From Branchinecta lynchi (lineage: Eukaryota; Arthropoda; Branchiopoda; Anostraca; Branchinectidae), in contig JAKZAP010000004.1 of assembly GCA_023053575.1 (NCBI GenBank), forward strand, positions 25,349,252 to 25,413,251: a stretch of 64,000 bases of DNA, read 5' to 3'. The notes under the pieces are model-generated. The model searched no databases. It was not told the origin of the DNA and saw nothing but the letters and a program-made list of their open reading frames with translations. Shown one piece after another: positions 44,801-56,205 of this stretch. The stretch's first letter is position 1. Each line of letters opens with the position of its first letter. The position numbers and the translations under genes were made by a program.

Positions 44801-45225
44801 ATCAGATCTCACTAAATAGGAGCAAAAGATGTTTCCTGGCATAGTAGCAAGACGGCCTGGCCAACCACAGAGCAGTCGGCCAAAGCGGGGAAGAGCTGTC
44901 AGAAGACTTCATCAATCTTCTGACTCAATAATTAAAGAGTAGTAACACCTTTTTCGGTTGACCCCTTTACCTGACCCTTGACTTTCCCTCCTTTTAAAAA
45001 AGACAATTACAGGACATTTTCAGCTCCGCTAGATTGTGCGTCCTATTAACGTCGATACGATCTAGCTACGTGGCCTTTTTAGCACGAAAAGATCGAAGGG
45101 TGACCAGCGCTCCCGAGCCCTGTTGGGAGGGAAGAAGAAGATGACATCTGCATCTGTCTCTGCAGACAGAAGACCTATGTCATCATCCGTTGACATTTTC
45201 GCGTCGATGGCATCCTCGGTCGAGT

Positions 45226-45588
45226 TTAAAGCCGTTTTCACATTGACGCGTCGTTGCGATGCGCTGCATTTATCTTGCGCTGCGTACAGGTTACGTAGCA
45301 TATCTTTCCCACCAGCGCGACAAGCTTTCGCGCTGGATATGTATGTACCTTTTCCTTTCTAGGTTTCTTATTCTGAGTTCTCGTTTCTTTCCTCATTATT
45401 AAGTTTTTCTTCATCGTTCGTAGAACTTCTCCAGTTTGTCTTGAAAAACTTGCATTTTTCACTGAAAATCTGATGCGTTTGCGTTTTATTTTTCTGCGTA
45501 AGCTCTGCGCTGCGTCACCGCAAGCGCGACGCAGAGGTTGCGTTGCTCAGTGTGAAAGCCTTAACGCGTCAGTGCAAAAGCGGCTTAA
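45226..45588. mobile_element. MITE with imperfect terminal inverted repeats of about 26 bp
   Basis: The left end ttaaagccgttttcacattg-acgcgtc is mirrored by gacgcg-like sequence and agtgcaaaagcggcttaa at the right. CpG-rich gcgctgcgt blocks lie inside. TTAA-like ends suggest the target. Confidence 0.5.
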
Positions 45589-46132
45589 CAGCCACGCAAG
45601 CAAAAACGCCCTTCAAGCAAAAAGAAAACAACTCAGCAAGCTAAAATTTCTCACTATACACTGATTTCACTGACGAAGAGCGGGACTGGGGCAAACACAG
45701 GTCTACGGCTACAACGAATACTTATAGATAACAGGCCAGACAGCGTGCCTAAACTGACTCTCTGAACAGGCGAGTAGACTGCCGAAGGTTAAATTCGCAA
45801 GCCATCAAATAGAAGATTAGCACATACTTTCTTCTGACCAACATGGAATTCCCATAATGTAAAGCTGATTCAGCTCCGTGCTTATCTAAGCGCTCCAAGT
45901 CTTTAGAGGAAGTCTGATCACGGGAAAACTTTCTGGCCTCGGGGAAAGCTTTATTGGGCATTATACAACCAACTTGTCTCTCAGGGAAAGTGGGCATTTC
46001 GTTTCAAGTTGAAAAGGAATTCGTACTTCTCACTAGGCAACAAGACATAAGTATTTAGCGCAGGACGGGCTGAGGTGTAGAGGGGCGGAGGGGGCATTAC
46101 CCAACTTAGCTTAAAGGACCTCTCTTGCGTAA

Positions 46133-46676
46133 GGCCCATTCCCAACAAGTTTTAGCTAATACTCGGTACCAGCTAGTTTTGAAAATCGCTCCCGAGGCAG
46201 AAGCTTTGCCAGGTTTCTGCCGGTCGCAATTAATATTGGTGCCAGTTTTGTATACCAGCTAGTCTCGGACCCAAGTTGAAATCAGTTCAACTTTTCAGTG
46301 TACTAACCAATCAGACTATTTTGGGGTATATTGAGGAATATTCTGATTGGCTAGTTTCTAACCAAGCCCAGTAGATAAAATCACATCCACTCCTTTCTGT
46401 CTAAAAACCGAAAGTGAATCTAGGTCATTGTTATTCGGTCTGACGAGATTCAGCATTAGCCAATCGAAACATTGCTGAGTATTCCCCTAAGTAATGTGAT
46501 TGGCTAGTGCCCTGAAAAGTTGAACTGATTTCAACTTGGCTGTGAGACTAGCTGGTACTCGTAACCGACACCAATGTCAAATGCGAACCGAAGAAACCTA
46601 GCTAATTCTCAGGCTCAGAGCGATTTCCGGAACTGGCTGGTTCCGAGTATTAGCTAAAACCCGTTGCGAATGGGCC
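46133..46676. mobile_element. Foldback element with arms of about 230 bp
   Basis: The left end ggcccattcccaacaagttt and tagctaatactcgg return inverted at 46640-46676 (ccgagtattagctaaaaccc, cgaatgggcc). Inner blocks such as gttgaaatcagttcaac pair with ttgaactgatttcaac. Flanks ttgcgtaa and ttgccgtaa hint at a target duplication. Confidence 0.8.
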
Positions 46677-46799
46677 TTTTGCCGTAAACTTCAAGGTCTG
46701 CCGATAACTCTTTAAAGGACCCGTCGTAGCTATAGTGCCAATGCAACCTATTTTCGGATTGCAGTAATTAATTCTTAAACCTGAAGACCTAAATTTCAT

Positions 46800-46992
46800 A
46801 TGTTAGATTCTAAACCCGCTGACGACACGACACTAATCTTTGCACTTGCCGCGATTCACGATTTACGGCTTAAAACAGCTAAAGTCGTGGATAATTTGTT
46901 AAAAGAAGAGCTCAGTTTTAGAGTATTCAGATATTTTCAAATATTGGAACATAAAACACTATACAGTGCGAGGTGTGCTTTAACACATTAGG
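46800..46992 (-). mobile_element. TTAA-family repeat, 5' half
   Basis: The reverse complement starts TTAA-agcacacctcgcac and reads into tgaatactctaaaactgag, collinear with the element at 19379. Confidence 0.65.
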
Positions 46993-47189
46993 TGATGAGA
47001 AGCTTCAAAGTATTGCATTTCATTTTGTAAGACATGGTAGCCCTCGAGGTCTATCTTCTGTTCGGTTTTGCTTTTTTTGTTCTTTATAACGAAGGCGCGT
47101 TCAGTTTTCTAATAGGTTGCGTCCATCCGTCACGTCGGACAACGGGAAGGCTGGACTGAGCTCACACGCGCTAACAAGAAAATCTACAT

Positions 47190-47305
47190 ATTTGATTGTG
47201 TAAAACGGATACGTCACCTCAATTTTATTGGAGCTATATTTTGGCCCTTCTTGGCAAGGGTCCTCTTCAGGCTCAAAACCGCTCAAGTTGGAAAAACGAA
47301 CTACA
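47190..47305 (-). repeat. Single-arm hammerhead element, core broken
   Basis: A subfamily 2 arm in minus orientation with CTGAAGA and an intact stem II, but AAAA in place of GAAA. Confidence 0.8.
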
Positions 47306-47714
47306 ATTTCACAATAACGAACTACAATTTTATAATTTCACGTGGAAAGTAATGGTATTTCGAAAAGCAATATTTCTGAGTCATTTATAATGAAAAGATA
47401 ATTACTACTAAGAGTTCTGCTTTAAACAACATCTTGTCAACAACTACTGGATCATTGCGAATATTTTCGATGTCTTCTTTCATTTTTGTATTCTGTTGTG
47501 TTCAAAATGTATCGCTACTAAGGAAAAGAATGTTTGATGCCTAAAATCTTTTCTTGCCTTGATAGTGACCATGAAAGAGGGTGGACTTGTGTGAAGAAAA
47601 GCTCAAGATTGGATTGGGATTAAGAAGACTATGGTTGGATATGGATTTTTAAGTTTAGCCGAAAAAGGCTACGAAAGGACAATCATAGTTACCCATATCC
47701 ATTGAGTGAATTCA

Positions 47715-48045
47715 ATTCAATTCAAATTATTTATAACCCTTCTCAACAAAAGGAGGGCAAAGCGCCCTAAAGATGGAGTAACAAACAAAATAAATAGAAA
47801 AAAGAAACACTAACAGTAAATACAAAAAATATCAACAAAGACGATTAAATAAATAGCGCTGACCATGGGTGAGACAACATGACAGAGAAGAACGAAAATC
47901 CTGAAGCCGTTTATCAATAACAAAAGTTGGAGAGTTTAGGCGGAATTTACTCATCAAATAACTATTTCTGGTCGAAGGTGGATAACTGAGAAGCAATTTC
48001 GCAAAACGAAAATACACTCTGCGGACAGATAATTTCTGAGATTCA
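47715..48045 (-). pseudogene. Probable non-LTR retrotransposon C-terminus with (TTGAA)n tail
   Basis: Minus-strand bases 48017-47832 encode MYFRFAKLLLSYPPSTRNSY and onward, similar to the closing segment of CR1-like elements, then a 3' end with ttgaattgaattgaa at 47718. 5' truncated. Confidence 0.5.
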
Positions 48046-49344
48046 GTAAAAAAAAATAAACTGTCAAATGGGACAAAGAGAAAGGACAGCTAGACTGTTA
48101 TATAAATGTTATAAATTTTTGCAATGAGTATTCACTCAAATGGGCTTGAAGACCAGATGAAAATGCGTTACTTCGTTGCTCCATTATTCACGAATAAAAA
48201 TTTTCATATAGTGGGTTGTCCCTGTCGGACTTATTCCACCTCTATGCGCTTTGCATACTCGACGAAAAAGGTTTACGAAAATGACGATGAAGTGCTTGGC
48301 ATTCGTGCATATGGCTAACACTCAAAATGTCCACGATCATAATGCTCACGATCATAATGCCCACGACGAGGGGCACTCATAAGAAAAGTGCATACACTAA
48401 CTCATAAGAGTGTAGCTACTCCAAAATTTCCCATGACCACCCACCCACCCCTCGATAAGAAAAGTGAAACCCCCTTTTTTCACCTAAGCGACCACCCCAC
48501 AGCTTCGGTAAGAAAAGTGAAGCAAGTCCAAATAAGTATGTACACCACCCCCCGGCATCAAAAAGATTTTTGCAGACATAATTTTTTTTTGGAGACCACC
48601 TATGTTTTCAGTTAAAAAGTTGAAAATGGGAATCATAGGAAATTAAAAGGCAAACAACATACGTCAGTGACTTGAGTTTCCAAAGCTGTTCTGAAGTATG
48701 AAACGATTATCCTTCCTCATCTTCCAACCTCGATTTTGAGTATTCAAAAGCTCTGCGTCAAAATTTGTGGATCCTGGATCACAAATTTGAAAATCACGGA
48801 ATTTATTTACTGAGGGATATTTTGACTTTGATCTGTGGCAGAGATTTCAAAAAGTGACTTCCATGCGTATATGCACGCCATGATGAGGGATGAGGAAAGA
48901 ATAAAGGTATTTACTTTCACCTAATTCAGCACCTGAGGTTCGCCAGAGGCATGAAATCATGTCAGAATGAAAAGAGCTGTCTTGAGATATGAGAACTGGT
49001 AAAAGCTGTGTAAAAGTTCATTGTAAGTCACCACTCAAGTTCAGCCATTTCTAAATAGATTTTGATGAGCGGGGCAGTACCTTACTTCTCTTGCACTGTA
49101 AGCGCTGTACTGTAATGTAAGTAAAAACCTCTTTGGCAGAATTCAAACGTTGGTCCTCGTGTGCTGGGGATCTACTACTGCCTGGATGAGATGACTGTTT
49201 GCTTGTAGAAATTTGTTGGTGGGTAAGTCTCTTGATGATTGATAATTTATCTTGGTTCATGTATGTTGGCTATAACGCACTTTTACCGATGATTGTGGTA
49301 TTGTATTGAGGCATTATTGACATGGTTAAACTGCTGTAGTTTAA

Positions 49345-49600
49345 AATATCATTTTGACAACCCCCCACCTTCGCGATAAGAAAACTGTTGTAGTCATTTT
49401 GACACCCCCCCACCCCCACCACCCCCACGATAAGAAAACCGTTGTAGTCCAAAATATCATTTTGGCACCCCACACCTTCGCGAAGAAAACTGTTGTAGTC
49501 GTTTTGACACCCCCCCACCCCCACGATAAGAAAACTGTTGTAGTCCAAAATATCATTTTGACACCCCCCACCCTCGCGATAAGAAAATTGTCATCAAGGT
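49345..49600 (+). repeat. Tandem repeat of about 50 bp
   Basis: Five units with gataagaaaactgttgtagt and ttttgacacccccc, 45-62 bases long. Similar gataagaaaagtg phrases occur at 48455-48515. Confidence 0.85.
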
Positions 49601-49663
49601 GGATTTACACCCACCCCCACCGAGTTGGTGTATGCACTTTTCTTATGAGTGCCCCTCGCCCAC

Positions 49664-49777
49664 GACTCAAAATGCCCACTAAAAATGCCAACAACTCAAA
49701 ATTCCCACGACTCGAAATGCCCAGGACTCAAAATGTCCACAACTCAAAATGCCCACGACTCAAAATGCCCACGAGTG
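49664..49777 (+). repeat. 16 bp tandem array
   Basis: Seven units of cccacgactcaaaatg with single changes. It is the best ordered of the three arrays of this element. Confidence 0.88.
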
Positions 49778-49906
49778 GATAAATTTAAGGTTTTCAGTCC
49801 GTAATCAGACGTGATTGAGTGACGGGAGGAGTAGACCGACTATCAGAATGACGATAATCATTTGATGAACTTGTATAATCTCAGTTATAAATATAACACT
49901 GGTGTA

Positions 49907-50380
49907 TTATTGTTTACTAAAAACATTTGTAGCAGTCGTGTAGCCGTCACCGTCGTGGTTAGATGCCGCAAAAGCGCTGTACTTTCTTGAGGAAGCTTCT
50001 GACTGATACTGAGCCCCCTTCACTTCTCTGTAAGTGCTTGAATTTGCTGGTCTTTCCGGACCATTCTTCGGTTCCTTCCTCTGAAGTCGGCTCCAGCACC
50101 GATCTGGAGGAGGTCTGATCCCCTCTCGTCTTGGACCTTCTCGCAGAAGTCGAAATAAACTAGGTCGGGCTGTAATTTGTCTGTTGAGGACTCGGTGCCA
50201 GGCCTCAACGTGGTTCGTGGTTCGTGGTCCGAGGTCCGTCCGTCCGCTGTTCCAGGATGATTTTGGCCTCCCCTGTGGACAGTTTTGGCCGTCGGCATTG
50301 CAAACTAGGACGATATTACCACTGTGATCACTTCGAACTGTCGGCATTTTAGGCCGCCAGCATTTCGTGGTCGTGGGCAT
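49907..50380 (-). pseudogene. MULE transposase C-terminal remnant, frameshifted
   Basis: One minus-strand frame reads RTTNHVEAWHRVLNRQI, matching the RTNN-vEgwH--ln signature near the end of MULE transposases. Near 50150 the frame shifts to YFDFCEKVQDERGSDLLQIG and then RMVRKDQQIQALTEK, which continues the same C-terminal region. The DDE catalytic part is absent, so it is inactive. Confidence 0.7.
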
Positions 50381-50639
50381 TTGATCGGGGCATTTTGAAC
50401 CGTGTGCATTTTAATCGCGGGTATTCTGACAGTGGGCAAAAAGATCGTGGTGATTTAGGGAACCACCCGTCCATATATGTTTGAGCTAGAGTATTCACAA
50501 ATCTCACCATTGCGGCTATTGAAAAGGCGCTTTTGTTTTGAGATCAATCTTTTCCGCGTCACAGTACGCCTTTGCGGCAGTTTATTAAGAATGCGGACCT
50601 TGTCGGAATCTTTTTCACATGACAGAACAAACATCAGAT

Positions 50640-51010
50640 GCTTTTCGCAGACACCATGGTATCTGATACCACGGTCTAGAGTCGTTTTTGCAGTTATCGT
50701 GGTGTCTGGCCAGTTATTGTGGTATCTAATATTAAGATACCACGGTCCGACCGTGGTAACTGGACGTGGTATCTGAAATCATCTCACTTTCTTCAGATTT
50801 TGTCACGTTGGTGAGAAAGAAGTTTGGCACTTATTGATGTTACTGAATATCTGTTTTATTTTGGGATGACTTCGAAAAGCGCAATTTCGGCAATTGTCTT
50901 TTTTTTGCAGAGCAACCTTATATCAGATACCACATTAACTGCACAAACGACTAATTGCAGATCCGGCTACAGTGGTAACAGATACCATGGTATCAGCAAA
51001 AACGCAACTA
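50640..51010. repeat. ACCGTGGTATC palindrome repeat, copy 3
   Basis: Blocks ggtatctgataccacggt, gatgacttcgaaaagcgcaa and ggtaacagataccatgg recur as in the other copies. Confidence 0.72.
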
Positions 51011-51439
51011 TTGACGAATGCAAAAACGGCTACAGACCGAGTTTCGGCTATCCAAACGCCCAGAGCACAGATCTTGACAAGTTTGAAAAGAGCTTCTCGA
51101 TTTGGAAAGGATCAAATTAGACTCGAAAGACTGAGCATAAGATAAACGAGGAATAATCAAATCCCTTGGGATGCAGTGTAGGATCGATGAGGTTCGGAAA
51201 CCAGGAAATAGCATTTGACGATAATGAAATTCCTAGATCGAAAACTCTGGAAGGCAGAAGACTACACCGACGAGCTAAATCGACAAATCAATGTTGGACA
51301 GCTTGTATGTAGTATGTAATTAAACGGAGGATACGGAGGAAATGTCCAACAAAATGATAAAATTAAAATTAACATCCAAATTTAAATTTTGTTTTTCTTA
51401 TGTATAATATTTTGAAAGAAAATTTCAACTCGATATATG

Positions 51440-51870
51440 TTGCCTGGACAACGTTGATTTTTGCGGCAACATTACTTCGCCAATTTTGTTTCTTCGCTAC
51501 CGGCTAAATGCTGAAGTTGTCAGCCCATAGAAGCTTTCAAAACGGTATGTTTCAAGAAAAATACAATCAGTAATCACATGACAAGGGGCTATTCCTCAGC
51601 GTTGAAAAAACTACAACAACAGAATATCGGAAGAAGGGGCTAAATTGCAGCCAGTTGAACTTTAGAATTGCCACACATCATGACGAATGAAAAATGGAAT
51701 ATTATCTTATATAACCTAGTTGGCATTATAAAGTTATCCGCAAATTTTCAGAATCAAAATACCATAGAGGACACTATCAATTATTGCGAAACTAACTCAC
51801 TGATTTGAATTATCATTTGTACCCGTTGCGAAAACACTTAATTCTAGGTTACAATGATAGCCCATGGAGA
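51440..51870 (-). repeat. Dispersed repeat, longest copy
   Basis: On the minus strand it joins the blocks seen separately at 13880-13955 and 15750-15960 in one run. Confidence 0.65.
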
Positions 51871-52829
51871 TGAATTTTCTTACCCTCAGATTTATTCAGA
51901 TCAAATAATGTGCACCAATTTACACAAATTCTTACCCCTCATGACTACCCTCTAACAACCGATTCGTCTTTACAAGTCCCTCTCCCCACATTAAATACGC
52001 CGGAAACAAGTAATAGGTACACCAATTAGCAAAAATTGCAAACTCCTGATCGCCGAAGATGCTTATAGCCTAACAGCCGATTGATACTTAAAAGTAACCT
52101 TACTAGATACAAGATACTTACAAGTTGAGAGTAGAATTTTAATATGTGATTGTGATGGAATGAGGTTTGAAGGACAGACAAAAAATAAAAAAATAAAAGC
52201 GAAAGTCTTAGGGGGGAAGAATAGTAAATGCAATATGGGCTTATTTTCAAAAGTTAAGTGACGTAAATAGTTGAAAGTGAGTAAAAATAGATTAAAATTA
52301 ACGTCACTGAGGGATGTAGGAGTAGCCACAAAAAGTACGGGTTAAAAAAAAAAAAAAAAAAAAAAAACCTACATGTCTCACAATTCAAGTCGGCTTATTT
52401 TTTGTTTCATTGTGTACCTGGTCATCAGTCAACATGGAGAAGCTCGCATATACGTATTTCTAACCAATCAGCTCCTCGGAAGCGATAATAGGGAGCCAGA
52501 CGCTGCTCGAAGTGCGCCGAACGCGGAGAATGTAAGACCGAGTCTAACGCCCGTTGGAGTGGACATATATTACACAGAAAGTTCGGAATATCACCAAACA
52601 CAAGGACGTGGAGCTGATTAGCAATAGACTACAAACGGGTCCTTTAGAGGCGAAACATTCGAAAGACCTTTCTAGCGTTGTAGTCTAATTTCACAGATTT
52701 ATATAGCCACTGGTTTTGTCGTGACGGAAATTGTAGCTCAGAAACCCTATCTCTTAATAAGTAAACAAATAGGCTAAACATGTGTTTTACCCCGGAGGCA
52801 GAGTCTATTTATATATGATTAAATCTCAC
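51871..52829. other. Intron, poly-A tract, no recognised gene
   Basis: A run of about 24 A at 52347-52370 may mark a retroposed end. The open frame after it (52373-52621) has a hydrophobic start but no known domain. Confidence 0.45.
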
Positions 52830-52964
52830 CTGGGCGGCTTTGACATGTCGGTCTTCTCTTTTCTACTCGATTGCCTTTCGCCATTTTTTGCCGACAGGTC
52901 CGAGCAGACACTATCGTCTCCCAGGCCAGACTCATCTCCATTCTGGCACCGATCCATTGAGATA
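52830..52964 (-). CDS. EFA6: EFA6 exon: acidic/serine linker with a tandem acceptor
   Basis: The donor is CCCAG|gtgaga. The acceptor reads ttttcagag, so either AG could be used. Cutting after the second AG gives a 135 bp exon that keeps the frame from the previous exon (AG+T, Ser). Cutting after the first adds two bases (exon to 52966) and would change the frame of the exon. The in-frame protein reads SISMDRCQNGDESGLGDDSV and onward, then a Lys/Arg-rich end, typical of a disordered phosphorylatable linker. In the same frame it joins the next exon as SKPP-R-YETYL. That two-sided fit decides the frame. The function of this segment is unknown. Confidence 0.82.
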
Positions 52965-53289
52965 CTCTGAAAATAGTCCCAAGTTAACCATTTTATCCGA
53001 GTAACTGTTTTTGATTAAACACTTCACTCGATACGATGACCTTGACCAGATTTCTCGTTATCTCTTTCCTGGACCTCTATCTTCTACGGAAGAAACAACA
53101 GCTAAATGTTTGCAAATTTGTCAGTACTATCTTAAAAGGGACAAATGCTCTGAATTTTTCCTTAAATTTATCACTGTTTAATAAAAACTTTAATCTAAAA
53201 ACAAACAGAATAATTATTAAAACGATCTATCAGCTTTTGAAGGCGTGACAACTCAAGCTTTAGAACACAATCTTCCACTATTATTGCAC

Positions 53290-53452
53290 ACCTTGCTCGA
53301 AACTATTTGCTCTGCACGATAGGCCTTTCGGGGGGGGGGGGTTGCCTGCTGGTCGGACAAAAAAGTAAAAAAAACACATAGATCAGAGGGAAAAGCCTAT
53401 AAAAATGATTATTTTTGTATGTTTCGGGCCCCCCCCCCCCCCCCCCTGGATA
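53290..53452. mobile_element. MITE with poly-G/poly-C terminal arms, copy 2
   Basis: The body tggtcggacaaaaaagtaaa and acacatagatcagagggaaa matches 5948-6137; it ends in about 18 C and ctggatacg. The left end has lost the gtatccagg part. Confidence 0.72.
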
Positions 53453-53459
53453 CGACCTT

Positions 53460-54160
53460 GACTTTGACAAAGACTTCGGCGTAAAATTCCCTTACTTACA
53501 CGTTTATATCGACGCGAGTACTAAACTTGTCTCTATATATCAATACTTTTTATCAGCCAGATCTATCGGAAACAGTAACGCTGTTTGAGTGACGTGCGTT
53601 TAAAACGAAATGAGCTTTGATCGATTCTTGACTGGATCGATTCTTGACTTCTTGACTGTTGGAAGTTTGAAACATCGCTAGGAAGCAAATCCAAGTAATA
53701 TGCATTCCTCGCCTAAGTTATCCAATACTGAACGATGCTAGAGACTAGGTCCGCTCACAAGTTTCATCCATTACACCAGCAACTAGTTCAGAGAGTTTTC
53801 TCCGCTCCGGAAAATCGTCATATACATCTAGTTCCCAGACAGAGCGAATATCGTTTGCCTCACTGCTTCGCTTCGACAGAAACTGCACTAAATGGTCCGC
53901 TGGAAAGTAAAACCACGAAGCGAAAAAAAAGTCTCTTCCAGTGGGACTCTCCGCGCCTTGTTCTTTCCGAAACACAAAATACCTTCTAGTCCAGTAGGCT
54001 ACTCCACAGTGTTCAATCTGTCTCAGAAATTTTACTGGAAAAAAAGATTAAAATACTAGACCGAGAAGAGACTAAGGACTGGGCCAACTTCTCTTTCGAA
54101 TTTTCCACTAAAAGTTACCACGGGACTTAAAAGAAGAAGAAACGACCTTCACTGTACTGC
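53460..54160. other. Intron, no recognised feature
   Basis: Long open frames on both strands at 53735-53989 overlap and show no domain. Confidence 0.45.
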
Positions 54161-54162
54161 TC

Positions 54163-54560
54163 AGTTCAGTTCAATTTATTCATAAAAATAAAAAACACCA
54201 TTAACTGTTTATGGCCCCACCATAAGGCCTAACATAAGGCCTGGCAATGGGCGGGGCTTATTCTTTATTCATATAGACTAAAGGAGAAACAAACCAAAGA
54301 AATCAAAAAAGAAAGAAAAAGAAGGAAAGAAAAACAGAAGAAGAAAACAAGAATGAAGACATAACAAACTGTAAAAAACACCATTAACTGTGTATGGCCC
54401 CACCATAAGGCCTAACATAAGGCCTGGCAATGGGCGGGGCTTATTCTTAATTCATATAGACTAAAGGAGAAACAAACCAAAGAAATCAAAAAAGAAAGAA
54501 AAAGAAGGAAAGAAAAAAAAAGAAGAAAACAAGAATGAAGACATAACAAACTGACAAGAA
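54163..54560 (-). repeat. Retroposon 3' end with an internal 183 bp tandem duplication
   Basis: Tail ttcagttcagttcaatttat at the low end. The block caccattaactg, ataaggcctaacataaggcc, gggcggggcttattct occurs twice about 183 bases apart with almost no differences. Confidence 0.78.
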
Positions 54561-55502
54561 ATATCCACTAACGAACGATCTTCCATCAATAAAGCGCCCT
54601 TGCCCCCTCCCCCCCCCACAAGAAAAGGAAGGAAAAAAAAAGAAGAAAGGAAATTATGTTTTCGATAAGAAAAAAGACTTGGCCTGTGATTCGAAAGCTG
54701 AAAGGCCAGCCAGCTGGGATGTTAGACGTTTCATCAGTGCCAATTCCCAGAACTTTCTAATTTAAAGGGGAACTTTCAGAGGTTAATTGACCTATCCAGT
54801 TAGAACGACAAACTTCAGATTAGGAATATTACCTACAAAGCATGCAAATTCCTACGTCAAGTCCTTTATATTCTTCGTTTCTTTGGGTTTATGGCCCTCT
54901 TCCCGTTTCTACGAAAAATCGGGCTTCAACTTTTTCTATTTTTTTGTGTGTTAAATATGTAGTTAGTATTTGCTTTGCATCTCAATTTTTTACCATGGCC
55001 CTTTGTGCTTTCTGTGTACAATACATACAATACACTTCATCTTTGCTTTCTTCCTCCATTTTTTTTTCTTCTTCCTCTTTCAGTTTTCTTCTCTTTTTTG
55101 AAAAATTATATGAAAATTGTTGTAAAGTGAAGTTTTTTTTTTTACTGACCCGACAGGCCCATTCGGGCTTTCCTGCAGTCAGAAGTAACAGCTACATGTA
55201 TAAAGGATGTTAAGAGGATTACAAAAGGTGTTCATGTAGTTTAGCATGTAAAAGTTGGTTTGTATAAAAAAGAGTATTCAACTAAAACTAAAAAAAAACA
55301 TACATAAATGGGAGCTCACGGCTGGCATCTGCTCACTTCTGTCGTTTTTCCTCGATCCGACAAAGACTGGGGCAGGAGTGCTTTCGCGACCCTTAGTGTG
55401 ACCCACAACCCCACAACCCGACCCTTAGTGTGACCGGACCCCACTTTACTTGGGGTCCGTACTGTGGCTCAAGTTTGACAAAGAATTTTCGAGGTGATTT
55501 CA

Positions 55503-56205
55503 GAGCGTGTTCTATCCTACTTACCGTAGTTACTACGCATGACGTAATGGACTTTGGCTTCTTGGCGTCAAGGGTGGAACGCGTTTTTCTATTTTTGTCA
55601 AAATGTCTCTTCACCGAGTAATCCAGCCAATCACGTTTCAGTGATCCGTACTTACCACGCTTAATACGCTCCCGAGCATGGTAAGCAAATAGTAACTATA
55701 AGTAAGTAAGTAAGTAATTTATTAATGACCCGCCATTTTGAAAAGGCGGAGTAAATGACGAAAATAAAGAAAATAAACAAAACACATATATACACCCAGA
55801 AAAAGACACTTAATTTTTAATCTTCGGTCAGGAAGCAGTGGACGACATCGTGTGCTGGTTGGGCCTTGTTGTCCATGAGTTTTGAAAGTGATGACGAAAC
55901 ATCCAAATGGCTAAGACTTGCATCTTGAATTTTGAATTTCTCCGTCAATGTATGGTTATGACATAATTTCGACAAGTGGAGCAGGTGCTTTGCATATTTA
56001 AAATAATATGTTCTCATCTTTTTAATCTCCTTCTTTCGCAGAACATGAGTGACTAATAGTTCTTATTTCGATTATATTAGTTCTTATTATATTCAGAACT
56101 ATTAGTTCTTATTTCGAGAAGGTTGGAACGGTCAGCGTAGTAAATTTTCGTGAGGTTGGAACGGAAATAGTATCTAATAGTTACTATTGAAACACGTAGT
56201 CAGAT
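55503..56205 (-). mobile_element. GAGCGTG MITE split by a retrotransposon end
   Basis: MITE sequence runs 55503-55700 and resumes at about 56100-56205 (tttcgagaaggttggaacgg, cagcgtagtaa). The part between is the retrotransposon end listed next. Confidence 0.8.
55700..56060 (-). pseudogene. Non-LTR retrotransposon C-terminus with (TTAC)n tail
   Basis: Minus-strand 66-residue end includes YAKHLLHLSKLCHNHTLTEK and DVVHCFLTED before a stop, then aaataaattacttacttact. The composition and tail match CR1-like 3' ends; strongly 5' truncated. Confidence 0.65.

Larger units (their letters stand above)
48317..50462 (-). mobile_element. Composite MULE-type element with 16 bp repeat arrays
   Basis: Arrays of a 16 bp unit (cccacgactcaaaatg) lie at 48317-48365 and 49664-49777 on the plus strand and at 50330-50462 on the minus strand. 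The phrase gaggggcactcataagaaaa occurs at 48373 and, inverted, near 49640. Between the last two arrays is a transposase remnant. The arrays thus act as the terminal inverted repeats. Confidence 0.62.

Noticed and set aside
49664..49777. Short regular repeats that could suggest a CRISPR array
   Set aside because: The 16 bp units are contiguous without spacers, the setting is eukaryotic, and inverted copies flank a transposase remnant.
49354..49782. Plus-strand 142-codon frame with repeated HPHDKKTVVV
   Set aside because: It only translates the 50 bp and 16 bp tandem repeats.
52373..52621. Plus-strand 82-codon frame with a hydrophobic start
   Set aside because: It follows a poly-A tract, has no recognisable domain, and no splice or promoter support.
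53735..53989. Overlapping 84- and 76-codon frames on opposite strands
   Set aside because: Neither shows a domain or a splice context; overlapping frames of this size occur by chance.
54842..55213. Plus-strand 123-codon frame rich in Ser and Phe
   Set aside because: It reads a pyrimidine-rich intron stretch (TTC/TCT); composition alone explains it.
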